Shown in pieces: positions 6,825 through 15,274 of a stretch of DNA of 33,238 nucleotides. Position 1 is the stretch's first letter. The number at the start of each line of letters is the position of its first letter. The notes under the pieces were generated by a model, which worked only from the letters and a program-made list of their open reading frames with translations, did not search any database and was not told the origin of the DNA. A program made the translations under genes and the position numbers. Source of the DNA: a virus; IMG/VR virus record IMGVR_UViG_3300050133_000036, positions 1 to 33,238 of that record; one strand, written 5' to 3'.

Positions 6825-9428
6825 TTAAACCATATTTGGTTCTAATTCATTAAGATTGTCTATTATTACACTGACAACATATTCAGCAAATTTTTTATTC
6901 CCGATAACATTTCCATTTATATTTATATTTAAATTTATAAGATTTGATCCATTCTTATTTCCTAATATCCTAGTGGTCTTATCCGCGCTAGTAACCTTTT
7001 CTCCACCTTTAAATTCAAGTAACTCTGGGCCATCTTCTCCTACTACATGCATGCCCTTCATAGCATTTCGTGTTCCTTTTGCATATCCTACATAACCGCC
7101 TCCATTTCTTAAGGATTTAACTCCAGGAGTATTAGCTATTGAGCCATATTGCGAAATTTGATATCTAATACTGGAAATCAAATTATCAACCGGTTTAAAT
7201 ATTTGGCCAAATCCGGCTAACTTATGGGCATCAAATGTGCTTTGTATCATCTGAGCAATTCCCATACTAGGTGTTCCTTTAAGCCAGTTTGAGTCCCATC
7301 TGTTCACTGCCATTGGGTCTCCACCTGACTCGCCCATTACAACTTGTTTCAATTGAGAAAAATATTTCATAGGTGTTCCTGTAATTGCCATTGCTTGCAT
7401 TAGCCAACTGTTGAGTTGCCCGCCGCCTGCTCCACTACTGCCAAATGCACCCATCATTGAGCCCATTTGTTTCTTGATAAATCCGGTTAAATCTTTCGCC
7501 TTAATCCCATTAATGACACCTTGCCCCACATGGCCACCAATAACAGTGGTTTTTTTGCTTGGTGAATGTATATCAAATCCTAATCTAAACGCTGTTATAA
7601 CCTTATCAGTCAAAGACTTAGTTACTAATGTTAAGTCACCTTCACTAGATTTCATACCGGCTGACAAACCATTTGTAACATCTTTTCCAAGTGGATTTGT
7701 GTTATTTGCTAATTTACTAAATACATCTTTGACATGAGTAGCTAAAGTATTTGTAGCTGCTATAGGGATTACACTGTTATTAGTTATCCCAGTGCCAAAG
7801 TTTTTAATTAATCCTGTTGTCATTGCTGCCATTGAATTTAATAATACTGGTGTAGTTTTTGCAATACCCTGTGTTAAATTTGTTGGAATTTTTGCTCCTA
7901 TTTTAGCAAAATCTTTTGAGGTGTCATAATTTTTAGCATTTAACATTTCATTTAAATTACCAGATTTAAATAGATCTTTTGTTTTATTTGCGGTGGTTAC
8001 TGTACTTCCTTTTGCTAAATTTATAATCTCAGGACCAAGTTCTCCAACTAAAGTTGCACCACCACGCCAGTTATTTGTACCTAAAGCATTACTACCCACA
8101 TGTTTCGCATTTGAAACATTTTTTGCTACATTGTATTTATCTACTGGACCAGTTTTTAATATTGGGTTTAATATTGGACCTAAAGTACCATTTTGTGAAA
8201 TATTAATTACTACATCTTTAGGCTCTATTTTAGTACCACTCCATATTTGTAAAGCATTAGTAGCTTTACCAATAGCAGTTGTAATGGCATCCCAATGAAG
8301 TGCGATTTCAATGAGTGCTGTAATTAATATTGCAGCCCATCCCATCGGTGTCAGCTTAAGCGCTCCACCAGTCAATACTATAGCTAATTTCAATGCATCA
8401 AATGCGAACTTTAAACCCCAAACTATTTTTATAGCTGCCGCAAAACTTGCAAATGCTTTTGCAAATTCAGTTATTGCTTGTTTATGTAAAACCACAAAAT
8501 CAATTACTTTTTTTACTGAATTATATATATTAGTAAACCCTATTGTTGCATTACTTGCAATCTTTTGTATCGTTCCATCATCTTGCCACTTTTGAAAAGT
8601 ATCTGCTGCTTGTTTAACTTTTGTTTTAATAGTATCTAATAGACTCCCTTGCTTTATAGTTCCATCAGCTTGCATACCAATGACTGTTGCTAATGAGGTT
8701 TTGGTTATCCCAGTAATAGTACTCCATAAGCCTTTAGTCGTATTTGCTAATGCTAATGCTCCGCCCTTAAATTTAGTTTTCATCATTTCTTGTAAGACAT
8801 CCATTAATTTTGATTGATCTACAACTTGACCTTTTGCATTAATTACTGAGTCTTTACCATATTTTTTATCAGATGCTAGCATTAACATGTTTTTTGTAAT
8901 TCCAAATTCTTTAATTCTTTCAAATTCTCCTACCGATACATCTGCCATTGCCTCTGTAGCTTGCTCTATACTCTTATTTGTAGCTCCTGCCATATCTGCT
9001 GTATCAGATAACCAACGTTTACTGCTTAACCCATAGACTTCCATTTTAGCAGTAGCCTCAACAATTTCTCCTGTTTCAAATGGAGTTGCATTCGCAAATT
9101 TTACCGCATCACTCATTAATTTACTTGCTTTAGCAGTATCCTTAGTTGCTGTAATTAGTTGAACCCTATACCCTTCCATGTCAAATGCTTCACTAAACCC
9201 AGTTTTTACAGCTAGTCCTGCAACAACTAATGCCATTGCGCCGGTAGCTTTAACTGCTTTATCAGCCATTCCCAACATGTTTTTTCCAAAATTATTAGCC
9301 ATATTCACACTTTGTATACTGGCTTTTTGCATTTCCTTGCTCATTCCGGCTACTTTTGCGGATATGCCTATAATTTTTGGAGACATTTGGTCGTGAAACG
9401 AAAGTATAGTTGCTATAGTCTTACTCAT
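6825..9428 (-). CDS. tail tape measure protein with lytic transglycosylase domain
   Basis: At 867 residues it is the longest gene in the window and follows the frameshifted chaperone, as tape measure genes do. Residues 1-300 are helical (including LVVAGLAVKTGFSEAF and the DMAGATNKSIEQATEAMADVS region). Hydrophobic segments lie at about 330-395. Two GELGPE/GEDGPELLEF motifs occur (the second near 797). Near 672-760 there is a soluble lytic transglycosylase-like domain with GESGGDPMAVN, where Glu about 700 would be catalytic, and GTPSMGIAQMIQSTFDAH. The protein sets tail length and probably opens peptidoglycan during DNA entry. The start has AAAGAGGTGAGAAA upstream. Confidence 0.93.
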   Translation of the reverse strand: MSKTIATILSFHDQMSPKIIGISAKVAGMSKEMQKASIQSVNMANNFGKNMLGMADKAVKATGAMALVVAGLAVKTGFSEAFDMEGYRVQLITATKDTAKASKLMSDAVKFANATPFETGEIVEATAKMEVYGLSSKRWLSDTADMAGATNKSIEQATEAMADVSVGEFERIKEFGITKNMLMLASDKKYGKDSVINAKGQVVDQSKLMDVLQEMMKTKFKGGALALANTTKGLWSTITGITKTSLATVIGMQADGTIKQGSLLDTIKTKVKQAADTFQKWQDDGTIQKIASNATIGFTNIYNSVKKVIDFVVLHKQAITEFAKAFASFAAAIKIVWGLKFAFDALKLAIVLTGGALKLTPMGWAAILITALIEIALHWDAITTAIGKATNALQIWSGTKIEPKDVVINISQNGTLGPILNPILKTGPVDKYNVAKNVSNAKHVGSNALGTNNWRGGATLVGELGPEIINLAKGSTVTTANKTKDLFKSGNLNEMLNAKNYDTSKDFAKIGAKIPTNLTQGIAKTTPVLLNSMAAMTTGLIKNFGTGITNNSVIPIAATNTLATHVKDVFSKLANNTNPLGKDVTNGLSAGMKSSEGDLTLVTKSLTDKVITAFRLGFDIHSPSKKTTVIGGHVGQGVINGIKAKDLTGFIKKQMGSMMGAFGSSGAGGGQLNSWLMQAMAITGTPMKYFSQLKQVVMGESGGDPMAVNRWDSNWLKGTPSMGIAQMIQSTFDAHKLAGFGQIFKPVDNLISSIRYQISQYGSIANTPGVKSLRNGGGYVGYAKGTRNAMKGMHVVGEDGPELLEFKGGEKVTSADKTTRILGNKNGSNLINLNININGNVIGNKKFAEYVVSVIIDNLNELEPNMV

Positions 9429-9440
9429 TTTCTCACCTCT

Positions 9441-9665
9441 TTATCTACTAGCCATTATTACTTTCATCATTATTTTCATTTTTAATTTTTCGAGCTCAAT
9501 TGTTTCTTCAATTCGAACATTCATAGCTTCAATAAAAAATAGTTTCTCCATTTCCGTTAAATTGAGAAGGTAGTCTAGTTTATGTCCTTTAGCTATATAC
9601 CAGGATACCCAATATAAATCACCATATTTGATATCTTCACCACTGCCTTCTCGTATTAGTTTTTT
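9441..9665 (-). CDS. -1 frame extension of the tail assembly chaperone
   Basis: This segment has no start of its own. It is reached by a -1 shift at A AAA AAC (9665-9659), then reads LIREGSGEDIKYGDLYWVSWYIAKGHK... to TAA at 9443-9441, adding 72 residues to the upstream protein. In contractile and long-tailed phages the gene pair just before the tape measure (gpG/gpGT in lambda, XkdN and its extension in PBSX-like phages) makes such a fusion, which chaperones tape measure folding. The tape measure ATG follows 13 bases later. Confidence 0.8.
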   Translation of the reverse strand, partial: KKLIREGSGEDIKYGDLYWVSWYIAKGHKLDYLLNLTEMEKLFFIEAMNVRIEETIELEKLKMKIMMKVIMASR

Positions 9666-10072
9666 ATTTTACTTTGTATCTCCGCATCTATAAACTCTGT
9701 TGATATCTTACCCGATATCTCTATAGCTTTTGTTACTCCAAATACTTTTGTTACAATATCCAATGGATCCACTACTTCTAAGGATTTTTGTAATTCAGTA
9801 TTATTTAAAAAACTACAAGTACCATATATTAGATTTTTACTTGCGTTTAACATCATATTTAAATCTTGGCTTATTTGGTTGCCATTTTTATCAATTACAA
9901 CTGCAGTAGCTACTTCACTCATATATTTTAATAATTTGTTTTCGGATGGTCTGGTAAATGTTAATGTTCCTATATCTTTCACATCTATTTCCATACTTGT
10001 TTTCCTGTCTTGATATCTTTTTGTAGCTTTTGCAATAAAATCTTCTAGCGTTACCTTATTTGTCTTTGCCAT
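9656..10072 (-). CDS. xkdN: tail assembly chaperone, short form (XkdN-like)
   Basis: I start this at ATG 10072 (MAKTNKVTLEDFIAKATKRYQ, 138 residues), with GAGGAG 8 bases upstream, rather than the GTG at 10081. The pattern DVKDIGTLTFTRPSENKLLKYMSEVA and MLNASKNLIYGTCSFLN resembles XkdN-like chaperones. It ends at TAA 9656 directly after a slippery heptamer, so ribosomes that slip make a longer product of about 210 residues. A strong hairpin terminator lies just upstream, which would lower its amount relative to the tube protein. Confidence 0.85.
   Translation of the reverse strand: MAKTNKVTLEDFIAKATKRYQDRKTSMEIDVKDIGTLTFTRPSENKLLKYMSEVATAVVIDKNGNQISQDLNMMLNASKNLIYGTCSFLNNTELQKSLEVVDPLDIVTKVFGVTKAIEISGKISTEFIDAEIQSKIKN
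9659..9665 (-). promoter_or_regulatory. programmed -1 ribosomal frameshift site
   Basis: Minus strand A AAA AAC in the zero frame ATA AAA AAC TAA. This is a canonical X XXY YYZ heptamer placed one codon before the stop, exactly where tail chaperone frameshifts occur. Confidence 0.85.
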
Positions 10073-10098
10073 TAAATTCACTCCTCACCTCATAATAA

Positions 10099-10124
10099 AA
10101 GAGTAAGACTTTTGTCTTACTCTT
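10099..10124 (-). terminator. internal terminator between tail tube and chaperone genes
   Basis: A perfect 11-bp stem (AAGAGTAAGAC / GTCTTACTCTT) with a 4-base loop, followed on the minus strand by TTATTATG. It starts 6 bases after the tube gene stop. Partial termination here would give high tube expression and lower expression of the chaperone, tape measure and baseplate genes. Confidence 0.8.
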
Positions 10125-10130
10125 AATTGA

Positions 10131-10562
10131 TTAAACCATTTCTATACGGTCCAAATAATTATAGTCACTAGCATCAAAAGGCATTTCCTCATCCGTAGGA
10201 TTGTTTGCTTCTAAATCAACTAGTTGTAGTTCTGTAAAACTTACATCTTCAATACTCACACGTTCCACTCCGCCTGATAATTTAGCTTGACTTGTAATTA
10301 TTTTTATATCCGGCACAATACCGGATTTAATGCCATCTGCTAGTAATATGCTTGCTCTACTATCAACCTTTTTACCAGTTAAGCTGCCTGATACCTTATA
10401 CCCTTTAAATCTTTTATAAGTTTTAGGGTCTCCAACAAAAGTAACGTCGTCATATTCTGCAGTTGCTTTTGCATTTATTTTAGTTATGTTAGTCCATATA
10501 ATTCCATTCACATAAATAGTACCTTCATTTGCGCTTAATACTTCATTTCCTCTGTTTGCCAT
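10131..10562 (-). CDS. xkdM: tail tube protein (XkdM-like)
   Basis: A 143-residue protein (MANRGNEVLSANEGTIYVNG..., KRFKGYKVSGSLTGKKVDSRA, DVSFTELQLVDLEA) matching the XkdM tail tube family, which forms the inner tube inside the contractile sheath. It lies directly downstream of the sheath gene, the usual order, and is followed by a terminator. Confidence 0.9.
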   Translation of the reverse strand: MANRGNEVLSANEGTIYVNGIIWTNITKINAKATAEYDDVTFVGDPKTYKRFKGYKVSGSLTGKKVDSRASILLADGIKSGIVPDIKIITSQAKLSGGVERVSIEDVSFTELQLVDLEANNPTDEEMPFDASDYNYLDRIEMV

Positions 10563-10584
10563 TTATATCACCCTACCCTTTCTA

Positions 10585-11673
10585 TTATTGCATAGATATT
10601 GAAAAATCTAAGTCTGTTAGAGATTGTAATATCTTTATTTGACCTGATAAGAACATTTGTCTTTTAAATGAATTGTTTTTAACTATTGCATCTGTCCATA
10701 AAGCCGCCTCTGCTGTACCTGCATCTACCCAAGCTTTCCTCTGCGCCTCTACATCTATAGCTGATACATTTGCAAAATTTTTATCTAATATAGTTGAATC
10801 TGCTAATGCTGTTAAATAACCATTGACTGCACTAATAAAGATGATTTGGTTATCCGGGTTATTTCGATACTTTCCGATAAAACTATTTTTAAATGTTTTT
10901 CTAATATCATCAAGTATCATATCTTTTACTTCAATAACTTCAATTTGTTGCATGTCTTCTGTATGTGTCTCATCTAGTTCAGTTAATGAGTTAATTCCAA
11001 GACCAATTTTTACAACACCCTCATCATTTATCAGCATTAATTTGCCTAAGTTAAGTTGTTCATTAATGTCCGTATCTGACATTGCAGTAGTTGAATCTAA
11101 GTTACTCATAGCTAAATAAGTTGTACCTTTTTCTACATTAGCACCTGCTAAAAATCCAGTGAGTGTTGGCAAAAACTTTTCTGATGTTACAATTGACCTA
11201 GTATCTAAAAATGTAACCTCTGCATTTCCTAGTTCAACTACTCCTTCATCATCGGATGGAGCTGTAGGTTCAAATACTACTGCTTTAAATGTTTTCTTTG
11301 CTAGTCTTATTTGTTTAGCCCATGTTGCTAATGTATCCATCTCTGTTTTAATTCCATCAGCAATGCATATCCATCCTGTGTTATATCCTTCGGCTATTGC
11401 TAACGCATCAGCAAGCACTCCAGCTATTGCAATTCTTATAACTATGACTTTGTTAGGTAACCCTAGCATACAATCTTTTATATACTGTAAATTTGATGTG
11501 GTATATAAAGGTACATCCTTTTCGACCTCAGTAACAAGCGTGTACTCTTTAGTGTTAAATGTAATATTTGTTTCATCTTTTACAATTAATATTACTAACC
11601 CTCGTTGACTTCTAGCGACAAATGAACTTGCTTGTTGCTTAAAACTTATATCAATATTTGGTAATTGCATCAT
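10585..11673 (-). CDS. xkdK: contractile tail sheath protein (XkdK-like)
   Basis: About 362 residues. Three ATGs lie close together; 11673 or 11670 is best placed after GTGAGGT, since the ATG at 11679 touches that site. The protein shows sheath features: LPNIDISFKQQASSFVARSQRG near the start, the LPNKVIVIRIA region, GYNTGWICIAD, and a C-terminal domain with GKYRNNPDNQIIFISAVNGYLTAL and LSGQIKILQSLTDLDFSISMQ. Its presence makes this a myovirus-type phage. Confidence 0.93.
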   Translation of the reverse strand: MMQLPNIDISFKQQASSFVARSQRGLVILIVKDETNITFNTKEYTLVTEVEKDVPLYTTSNLQYIKDCMLGLPNKVIVIRIAIAGVLADALAIAEGYNTGWICIADGIKTEMDTLATWAKQIRLAKKTFKAVVFEPTAPSDDEGVVELGNAEVTFLDTRSIVTSEKFLPTLTGFLAGANVEKGTTYLAMSNLDSTTAMSDTDINEQLNLGKLMLINDEGVVKIGLGINSLTELDETHTEDMQQIEVIEVKDMILDDIRKTFKNSFIGKYRNNPDNQIIFISAVNGYLTALADSTILDKNFANVSAIDVEAQRKAWVDAGTAEAALWTDAIVKNNSFKRQMFLSGQIKILQSLTDLDFSISMQ

Positions 11674-11702
11674 ATTCATACCTCACTTTTACTTTTATTT
11701 TA

Positions 11703-12149
11703 TTAAATATTTGTATCTAGTTCTTCGAGTTGCTCTGTTCCCTCTTCATCCAATGTTTCTAATGTGTTTAGGTCTAAAGATAGTATCAAGTAGCCATCTT
11801 TCTTATTTGTTTCAAAGTCACAGCTATGAATAGAAATATAATAATCTTCTGTTATTTTTAAACTAGTTGTAAAGATATCACTTAAAAGGTCTTGCATTTC
11901 TAGTACTTCTATCTTTGCATTATTCTTTTTTTGTGCAAAATAAAAGAGCTCCAGCTTCACGCTTCGTTCTTTTGAATGCTTCAACATTAAATTGGTTTTA
12001 TTATTTGAAAAATCTACATAGAAACATGGTCTAGTTATTTTTTCCACAATATCAGTGCTACTAAATGTCACTGTATTATATAAAGTATCTTTTAAACCCT
12101 CAGTAACTTGTGACACTATTGATTTGTCTATATCCTTAAGTGTTATTAT
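11703..12149 (-). CDS. tail terminator-like protein (DUF6838-type), probable AUA start
   Basis: The protein ends ...LETLDEEGTEQLEELDTNI. The only standard start in frame is GTG at 12116, which lacks a ribosome binding site. Upstream the same frame is open to 12149 and reads (ATA) ATA ACA CTT AAG GAT, giving a start like MITLKDIDKSIVSQVTEGL, the expected beginning of this family. AGGTG lies 7 bases before this first ATA. I therefore infer an AUA start at 12149 (148 residues). The place between HK97 gp10-like and sheath genes is that of the tail terminator or completion protein. RPCFYVDF and SVKLELFYF fit that family. Confidence 0.72.
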   Translation of the reverse strand: MITLKDIDKSIVSQVTEGLKDTLYNTVTFSSTDIVEKITRPCFYVDFSNNKTNLMLKHSKERSVKLELFYFAQKKNNAKIEVLEMQDLLSDIFTTSLKITEDYYISIHSCDFETNKKDGYLILSLDLNTLETLDEEGTEQLEELDTNI

Positions 12150-12164
12150 ATTCCATCACCTGCT

Positions 12165-12599
12165 TTATAATCCTTTAACTATATTAGCAATAAAATCGTC
12201 TATTGAACGGTAATAGCCATCTTCAAATTGTTCCTTTGCTTTTTCAATGAAGTGGTAACCTTCAACCCACGTTTCTTCACCAGTTTTATCTTCAAATCCA
12301 CCTTTGTGGATATATCCTGCATCAAACAAATGTCCTAGGGGATGAGAACAATAAGCTCTACAGTTTAAATCACCTGCATATTTATAAGTTTTACCTGATT
12401 TAATTGATTTCAATATTTCCTTCTCGATTATCCCTGATTCACCAATGCCAAAACTTTTAAATGTGTTTTTTTGTACTTTGCTTAAGTCTGTAGCACTCTT
12501 TTTTAAAAACTTTTTACACTCTTTGGGTATTACTTCATTAAGTTCTGTCATATCTCGTATATACGCTTCTATTTCAGCAGTATCAAATCCATACCCCAT
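12165..12599 (-). CDS. HK97 gp10-like neck or tail-completion protein
   Basis: A 144-residue protein in the usual place after the head-tail adaptor. The N-terminal helix (KECKKFLKKSATDLSKVQKNTF) is followed by a beta region with CSHPLGHLFDAGYIHKGG and YHFIEKAKEQFEDGYYRSIDDFIANI, the spacing found in HK97 gp10-like proteins (His-Leu/Phe-Glu/Asp-x-Gly then HF-xKA). Confidence 0.82.
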   Translation of the reverse strand: MGYGFDTAEIEAYIRDMTELNEVIPKECKKFLKKSATDLSKVQKNTFKSFGIGESGIIEKEILKSIKSGKTYKYAGDLNCRAYCSHPLGHLFDAGYIHKGGFEDKTGEETWVEGYHFIEKAKEQFEDGYYRSIDDFIANIVKGL

Positions 12600-12608
12600 A
12601 ATAGCACC

Positions 12609-12953
12609 TCACTCCAGTATTATTTTACACTGCAATTCCCACCATTCTTTGAATATATAATCTGTACAATAGGATATAACTTCATATTTAAATTTATCTT
12701 GATCTATAAAGAACATATCTATTTGAGGAATTTTAATACTTAACTTTCTACACCTTATTTTATGTGTAATTTCAGCATAATCCGTTATTGGTGTAGTTTT
12801 ATCATATTCATTATAATTGGGAAAAATCTGTACAAATATATTCTTTATTTTTTTTTCTTTTTTATCATTCTCATTTAGTTCATTTACAAAATCAACCGTT
12901 CCCCATAATTCCATCAGAGTATTTAATTTGCTTGTAAATGTTCTATTGTCCAT
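12609..12953 (-). CDS. head-tail adaptor (head closure) protein
   Basis: 114 residues; the start overlaps the connector stop by 11 bases. Begins MDNRTFTSKLNTLMELWGTVD and carries a beta-rich middle with TDYAEITHKIRCRKL, the signature of SPP1 gp16/phage head-tail adaptor proteins (AEVTHKIRxRY-like). It would close the connector after packaging. Confidence 0.8.
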   Translation of the reverse strand: MDNRTFTSKLNTLMELWGTVDFVNELNENDKKEKKIKNIFVQIFPNYNEYDKTTPITDYAEITHKIRCRKLSIKIPQIDMFFIDQDKFKYEVISYCTDYIFKEWWELQCKIILE

Positions 12954-13251
12954 CTACAAGCACCTCATATGTTCCGTAAGTCATTTGTTGCAAATTAGAT
13001 TGTATTAGTAGCTTATATTTTTCTTGCTTGTCTGTAGCTAGCTCCTTGTTACTATACATCTCATTTATTAATACTTTCATGCAATATTTAGCTTTACGTG
13101 CAAATCTATCATTTAAAATTTTAATATCATAATCATCAAAGCAATCTGTTAAATAATCTTCTGCATTTGCTAGATAATCAGCTAAGTCGACATCTTCATC
13201 CGTATAGTCTATTTTGAGAAATCCTTTAACTTCTTCTAATGTTAAAATCAT
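12943..13251 (-). CDS. head-tail connector protein (gp6-like)
   Basis: 102 residues beginning MILTLEEVKGFLKIDYTDEDVDLADYLANAEDYL, the classical N-terminus of HK97 gp6-type connectors (EVKxxLRID..DxxL..LI..A..Yl). It assembles as a ring under the portal. It is preceded by GGAGG and overlaps the next gene. Confidence 0.88.
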   Translation of the reverse strand: MILTLEEVKGFLKIDYTDEDVDLADYLANAEDYLTDCFDDYDIKILNDRFARKAKYCMKVLINEMYSNKELATDKQEKYKLLIQSNLQQMTYGTYEVLVDGQ

Positions 13252-13274
13252 TTTATATCTACCTCCTAAAAGGC

Positions 13275-13296
13275 AAGGAGAAAATTAATTCTCCTT
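13275..13296 (-). terminator. weak hairpin after the capsid gene
   Basis: On the minus strand AAGGAGAA and TTCTCCTT pair (8 bp, 6-base loop), followed by GCCTTTTAGG. The T-run is short and offset, so this may be a leaky terminator or an mRNA stabiliser that favours high capsid protein expression. Confidence 0.4.
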
Positions 13297-13299
13297 TAA

Positions 13300-14553
13300 T
13301 TATGCTAATTTAATCAATAATATTTTTACTGCTTGAATATTTTGTGGTTGTAGTTTACCATCAAATCTGAAAATTCCTTTTAACTCAGTAGTATCATTTC
13401 TCCAAGTATCTCCACCAATGTTTGTAGATGCTACACTCATTAGTGCCCTATCATACATCGTATAGAGTTGCTTAAGGTCTCCAATTATGAAAGGTGTCAA
13501 TGTATTTATGTCAACTACAACATTAGCAAGGAATTTTTTAGGAAGTTTAATAATTTCTCTACCCAAAAATGTAAATCCGCTCTTTACGGTTACGTCTGGT
13601 TGTAGGTAAGGCTTGCCGTATGTGTCCATTAAACCATCAATATAATCATAACCATCAGCGTTAGTGAATATTTTAATGTTATCTCCGACTACAGTTTCTA
13701 AGTCTACATTAAATGTTGTTTTAAGCTTTTTAATAAAGGCTACTGCCGTTGCATATACTGTTGCTATTTCTTCCGTTCTTGTCAATAATGCACCAGTTGA
13801 TGGGGTTGTTGCTTCTGTCATAATACCCTGTGCGCTCTTTACTCCTGTTCCATTAAGAACTTGGTAAGCATAAGTATTAAGTTCATTCTCTGCAATCCAT
13901 TTAACAATATAAGCGTAAATATTAGCGGTAGAATCCGCTAATAACTCATTTGTTAGTGGAATATATCCTGCGTACTTTCTGACTAAATATGCTAGTTCGT
14001 CAAAAGTTGGTTCGTATAGTGCTTGAATGTCTCCACCTTCATCTACGCTTGCAAATCCTGCAGCTTCAGGTTGATTTACTGCGTATGGTCTTGAACCCTT
14101 TAAGGTTGATACTGGTTCTATTGTAAGGTAAGGTCTAATATCAAACATTCTAGTAGCATCTTGATACACTTTTATTTCTGTTACAATATCACTTGGAATT
14201 GCAACTCCGCCTTTTGTTCTGTCACCCTCTAATACTAGGTTCTTAATTTGTGACATTTCATCTGCAGATGCTGTTCCTATTATTGCTTTAGCGAACACTA
14301 ATTTGTCCATAGGTTCTTTTCCGCCTTTAGATTTACCTTTTCCACCTATTAATATACTGTTATTTTTAGCTTCTAGTTCTGCTGCTTCGTCTGCTTCTAG
14401 TCCTTCTTGCATAGATATTTTAGCTTGCAGAGTTTCAATTTCTGTATTCTTGGCTGTTATATCCTCAACTTTAGCCTCTTTATTGCCAATTAATACTTTT
14501 GCGCTGTTCTTTAATACTTCTAATTCTTGTTTCATTTCTGCTGATTTTAACAT
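13300..14553 (-). CDS. major capsid protein, HK97 family
   Basis: 417 residues. Residues 1-75 form a coiled-coil scaffold-like delta domain (MKQELEVLKNSAKVL...EDITAKNTEIETLQAKI) that the adjacent protease would remove. After a basic Gly/Lys linker (GGKGKSKGGKEPM) the HK97 fold begins: DRTKGGVAIPSDIVTEI, PYLTIEPVSTLKGSRPYAV, DEGGDIQALYEPTFDELAYLVRKYAGYIPLTNELLADS, and a C-terminal region with GDTWRNDTTELKGIFRFDGKL. The start directly follows the protease stop (TAAATG) with GGAGGAATT upstream. Confidence 0.95.
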   Translation of the reverse strand: MLKSAEMKQELEVLKNSAKVLIGNKEAKVEDITAKNTEIETLQAKISMQEGLEADEAAELEAKNNSILIGGKGKSKGGKEPMDKLVFAKAIIGTASADEMSQIKNLVLEGDRTKGGVAIPSDIVTEIKVYQDATRMFDIRPYLTIEPVSTLKGSRPYAVNQPEAAGFASVDEGGDIQALYEPTFDELAYLVRKYAGYIPLTNELLADSTANIYAYIVKWIAENELNTYAYQVLNGTGVKSAQGIMTEATTPSTGALLTRTEEIATVYATAVAFIKKLKTTFNVDLETVVGDNIKIFTNADGYDYIDGLMDTYGKPYLQPDVTVKSGFTFLGREIIKLPKKFLANVVVDINTLTPFIIGDLKQLYTMYDRALMSVASTNIGGDTWRNDTTELKGIFRFDGKLQPQNIQAVKILLIKLA

Positions 14554-15273
14554 TTATAAATTCCTCCTTAAACTTAGTTTAGCTTTTGCTAATGCAATTC
14601 CATTGTTAATTGTATTTTCTTTTTCAATTTTTAAATTATTTTCTTTTAATTCTTTATTCTTTTTTTCTATGAGTTCATTTTTAACTTTGTTTATGACCTC
14701 AGCAGGCAGAGTTTGAGAATTATTAAAACTAGCAACTAACTTGTTACCCTCGTCAAACAGGATTTCATCAGCAAATCCTTTTTCTTTTGCCTGTTGTGCA
14801 TTGAGCCAAGTTTCATCATTCATCATCCCTAATAATTCTTCCTGTCCCAAATTGCTTTTAAGTGAATACGCATTTACTATAGATTTATTTAAATTTAAAA
14901 TAACATCTGCTTCATGTTGTAAGTCCCTATAATCGCCACTAGCACTTGAAGAAACGTTATGTATCATAATTGAAGCGGTTGGAGATATTGAGAGTTTATT
15001 TACAGCCATAGCAATAAAACTTGCAGCACTTGCAGCTATACCAACTATTTTGCCAGTTGTATTCCCGTTGTAACTTTTTAAAGCAGTATAAATTTCACTT
15101 CCTGCAAAAATTGACCCTCCGGGGCTATTGATTTCAACGTTTAATTCTTCACCGTCTTTTGCTTGTGATATTAAATCATTAATTTTTTTAGGTGAGACAC
15201 ATTCCATGCCAAAATAATCGTAAATCCAAGCATCATCATTACCGACTATCACGCCCTTTATATCTATTTTCAT
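14554..15273 (-). CDS. head maturation protease, ClpP-type
   Basis: 239 residues from ATG 15273, which has GGAGG 8 bases upstream; a GTG at 15282 is less well placed. ClpP fold motifs are clear: LNVEINSPGGSIFAGSEIYTAL, the nucleophile Ser82 in GIAASAASFIAMA, His105 in MIHNV, and a candidate Asp153 in NDETWLNAQQAKEKGFAD. A Lys/Glu-rich C-terminal tail follows, perhaps scaffold-like. It lies between portal and capsid genes, as usual for HK97-type heads, and would cut the capsid delta domain. Confidence 0.93.
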   Translation of the reverse strand: MKIDIKGVIVGNDDAWIYDYFGMECVSPKKINDLISQAKDGEELNVEINSPGGSIFAGSEIYTALKSYNGNTTGKIVGIAASAASFIAMAVNKLSISPTASIMIHNVSSSASGDYRDLQHEADVILNLNKSIVNAYSLKSNLGQEELLGMMNDETWLNAQQAKEKGFADEILFDEGNKLVASFNNSQTLPAEVINKVKNELIEKKNKELKENNLKIEKENTINNGIALAKAKLSLRRNL

Positions 15274-15274
15274 T

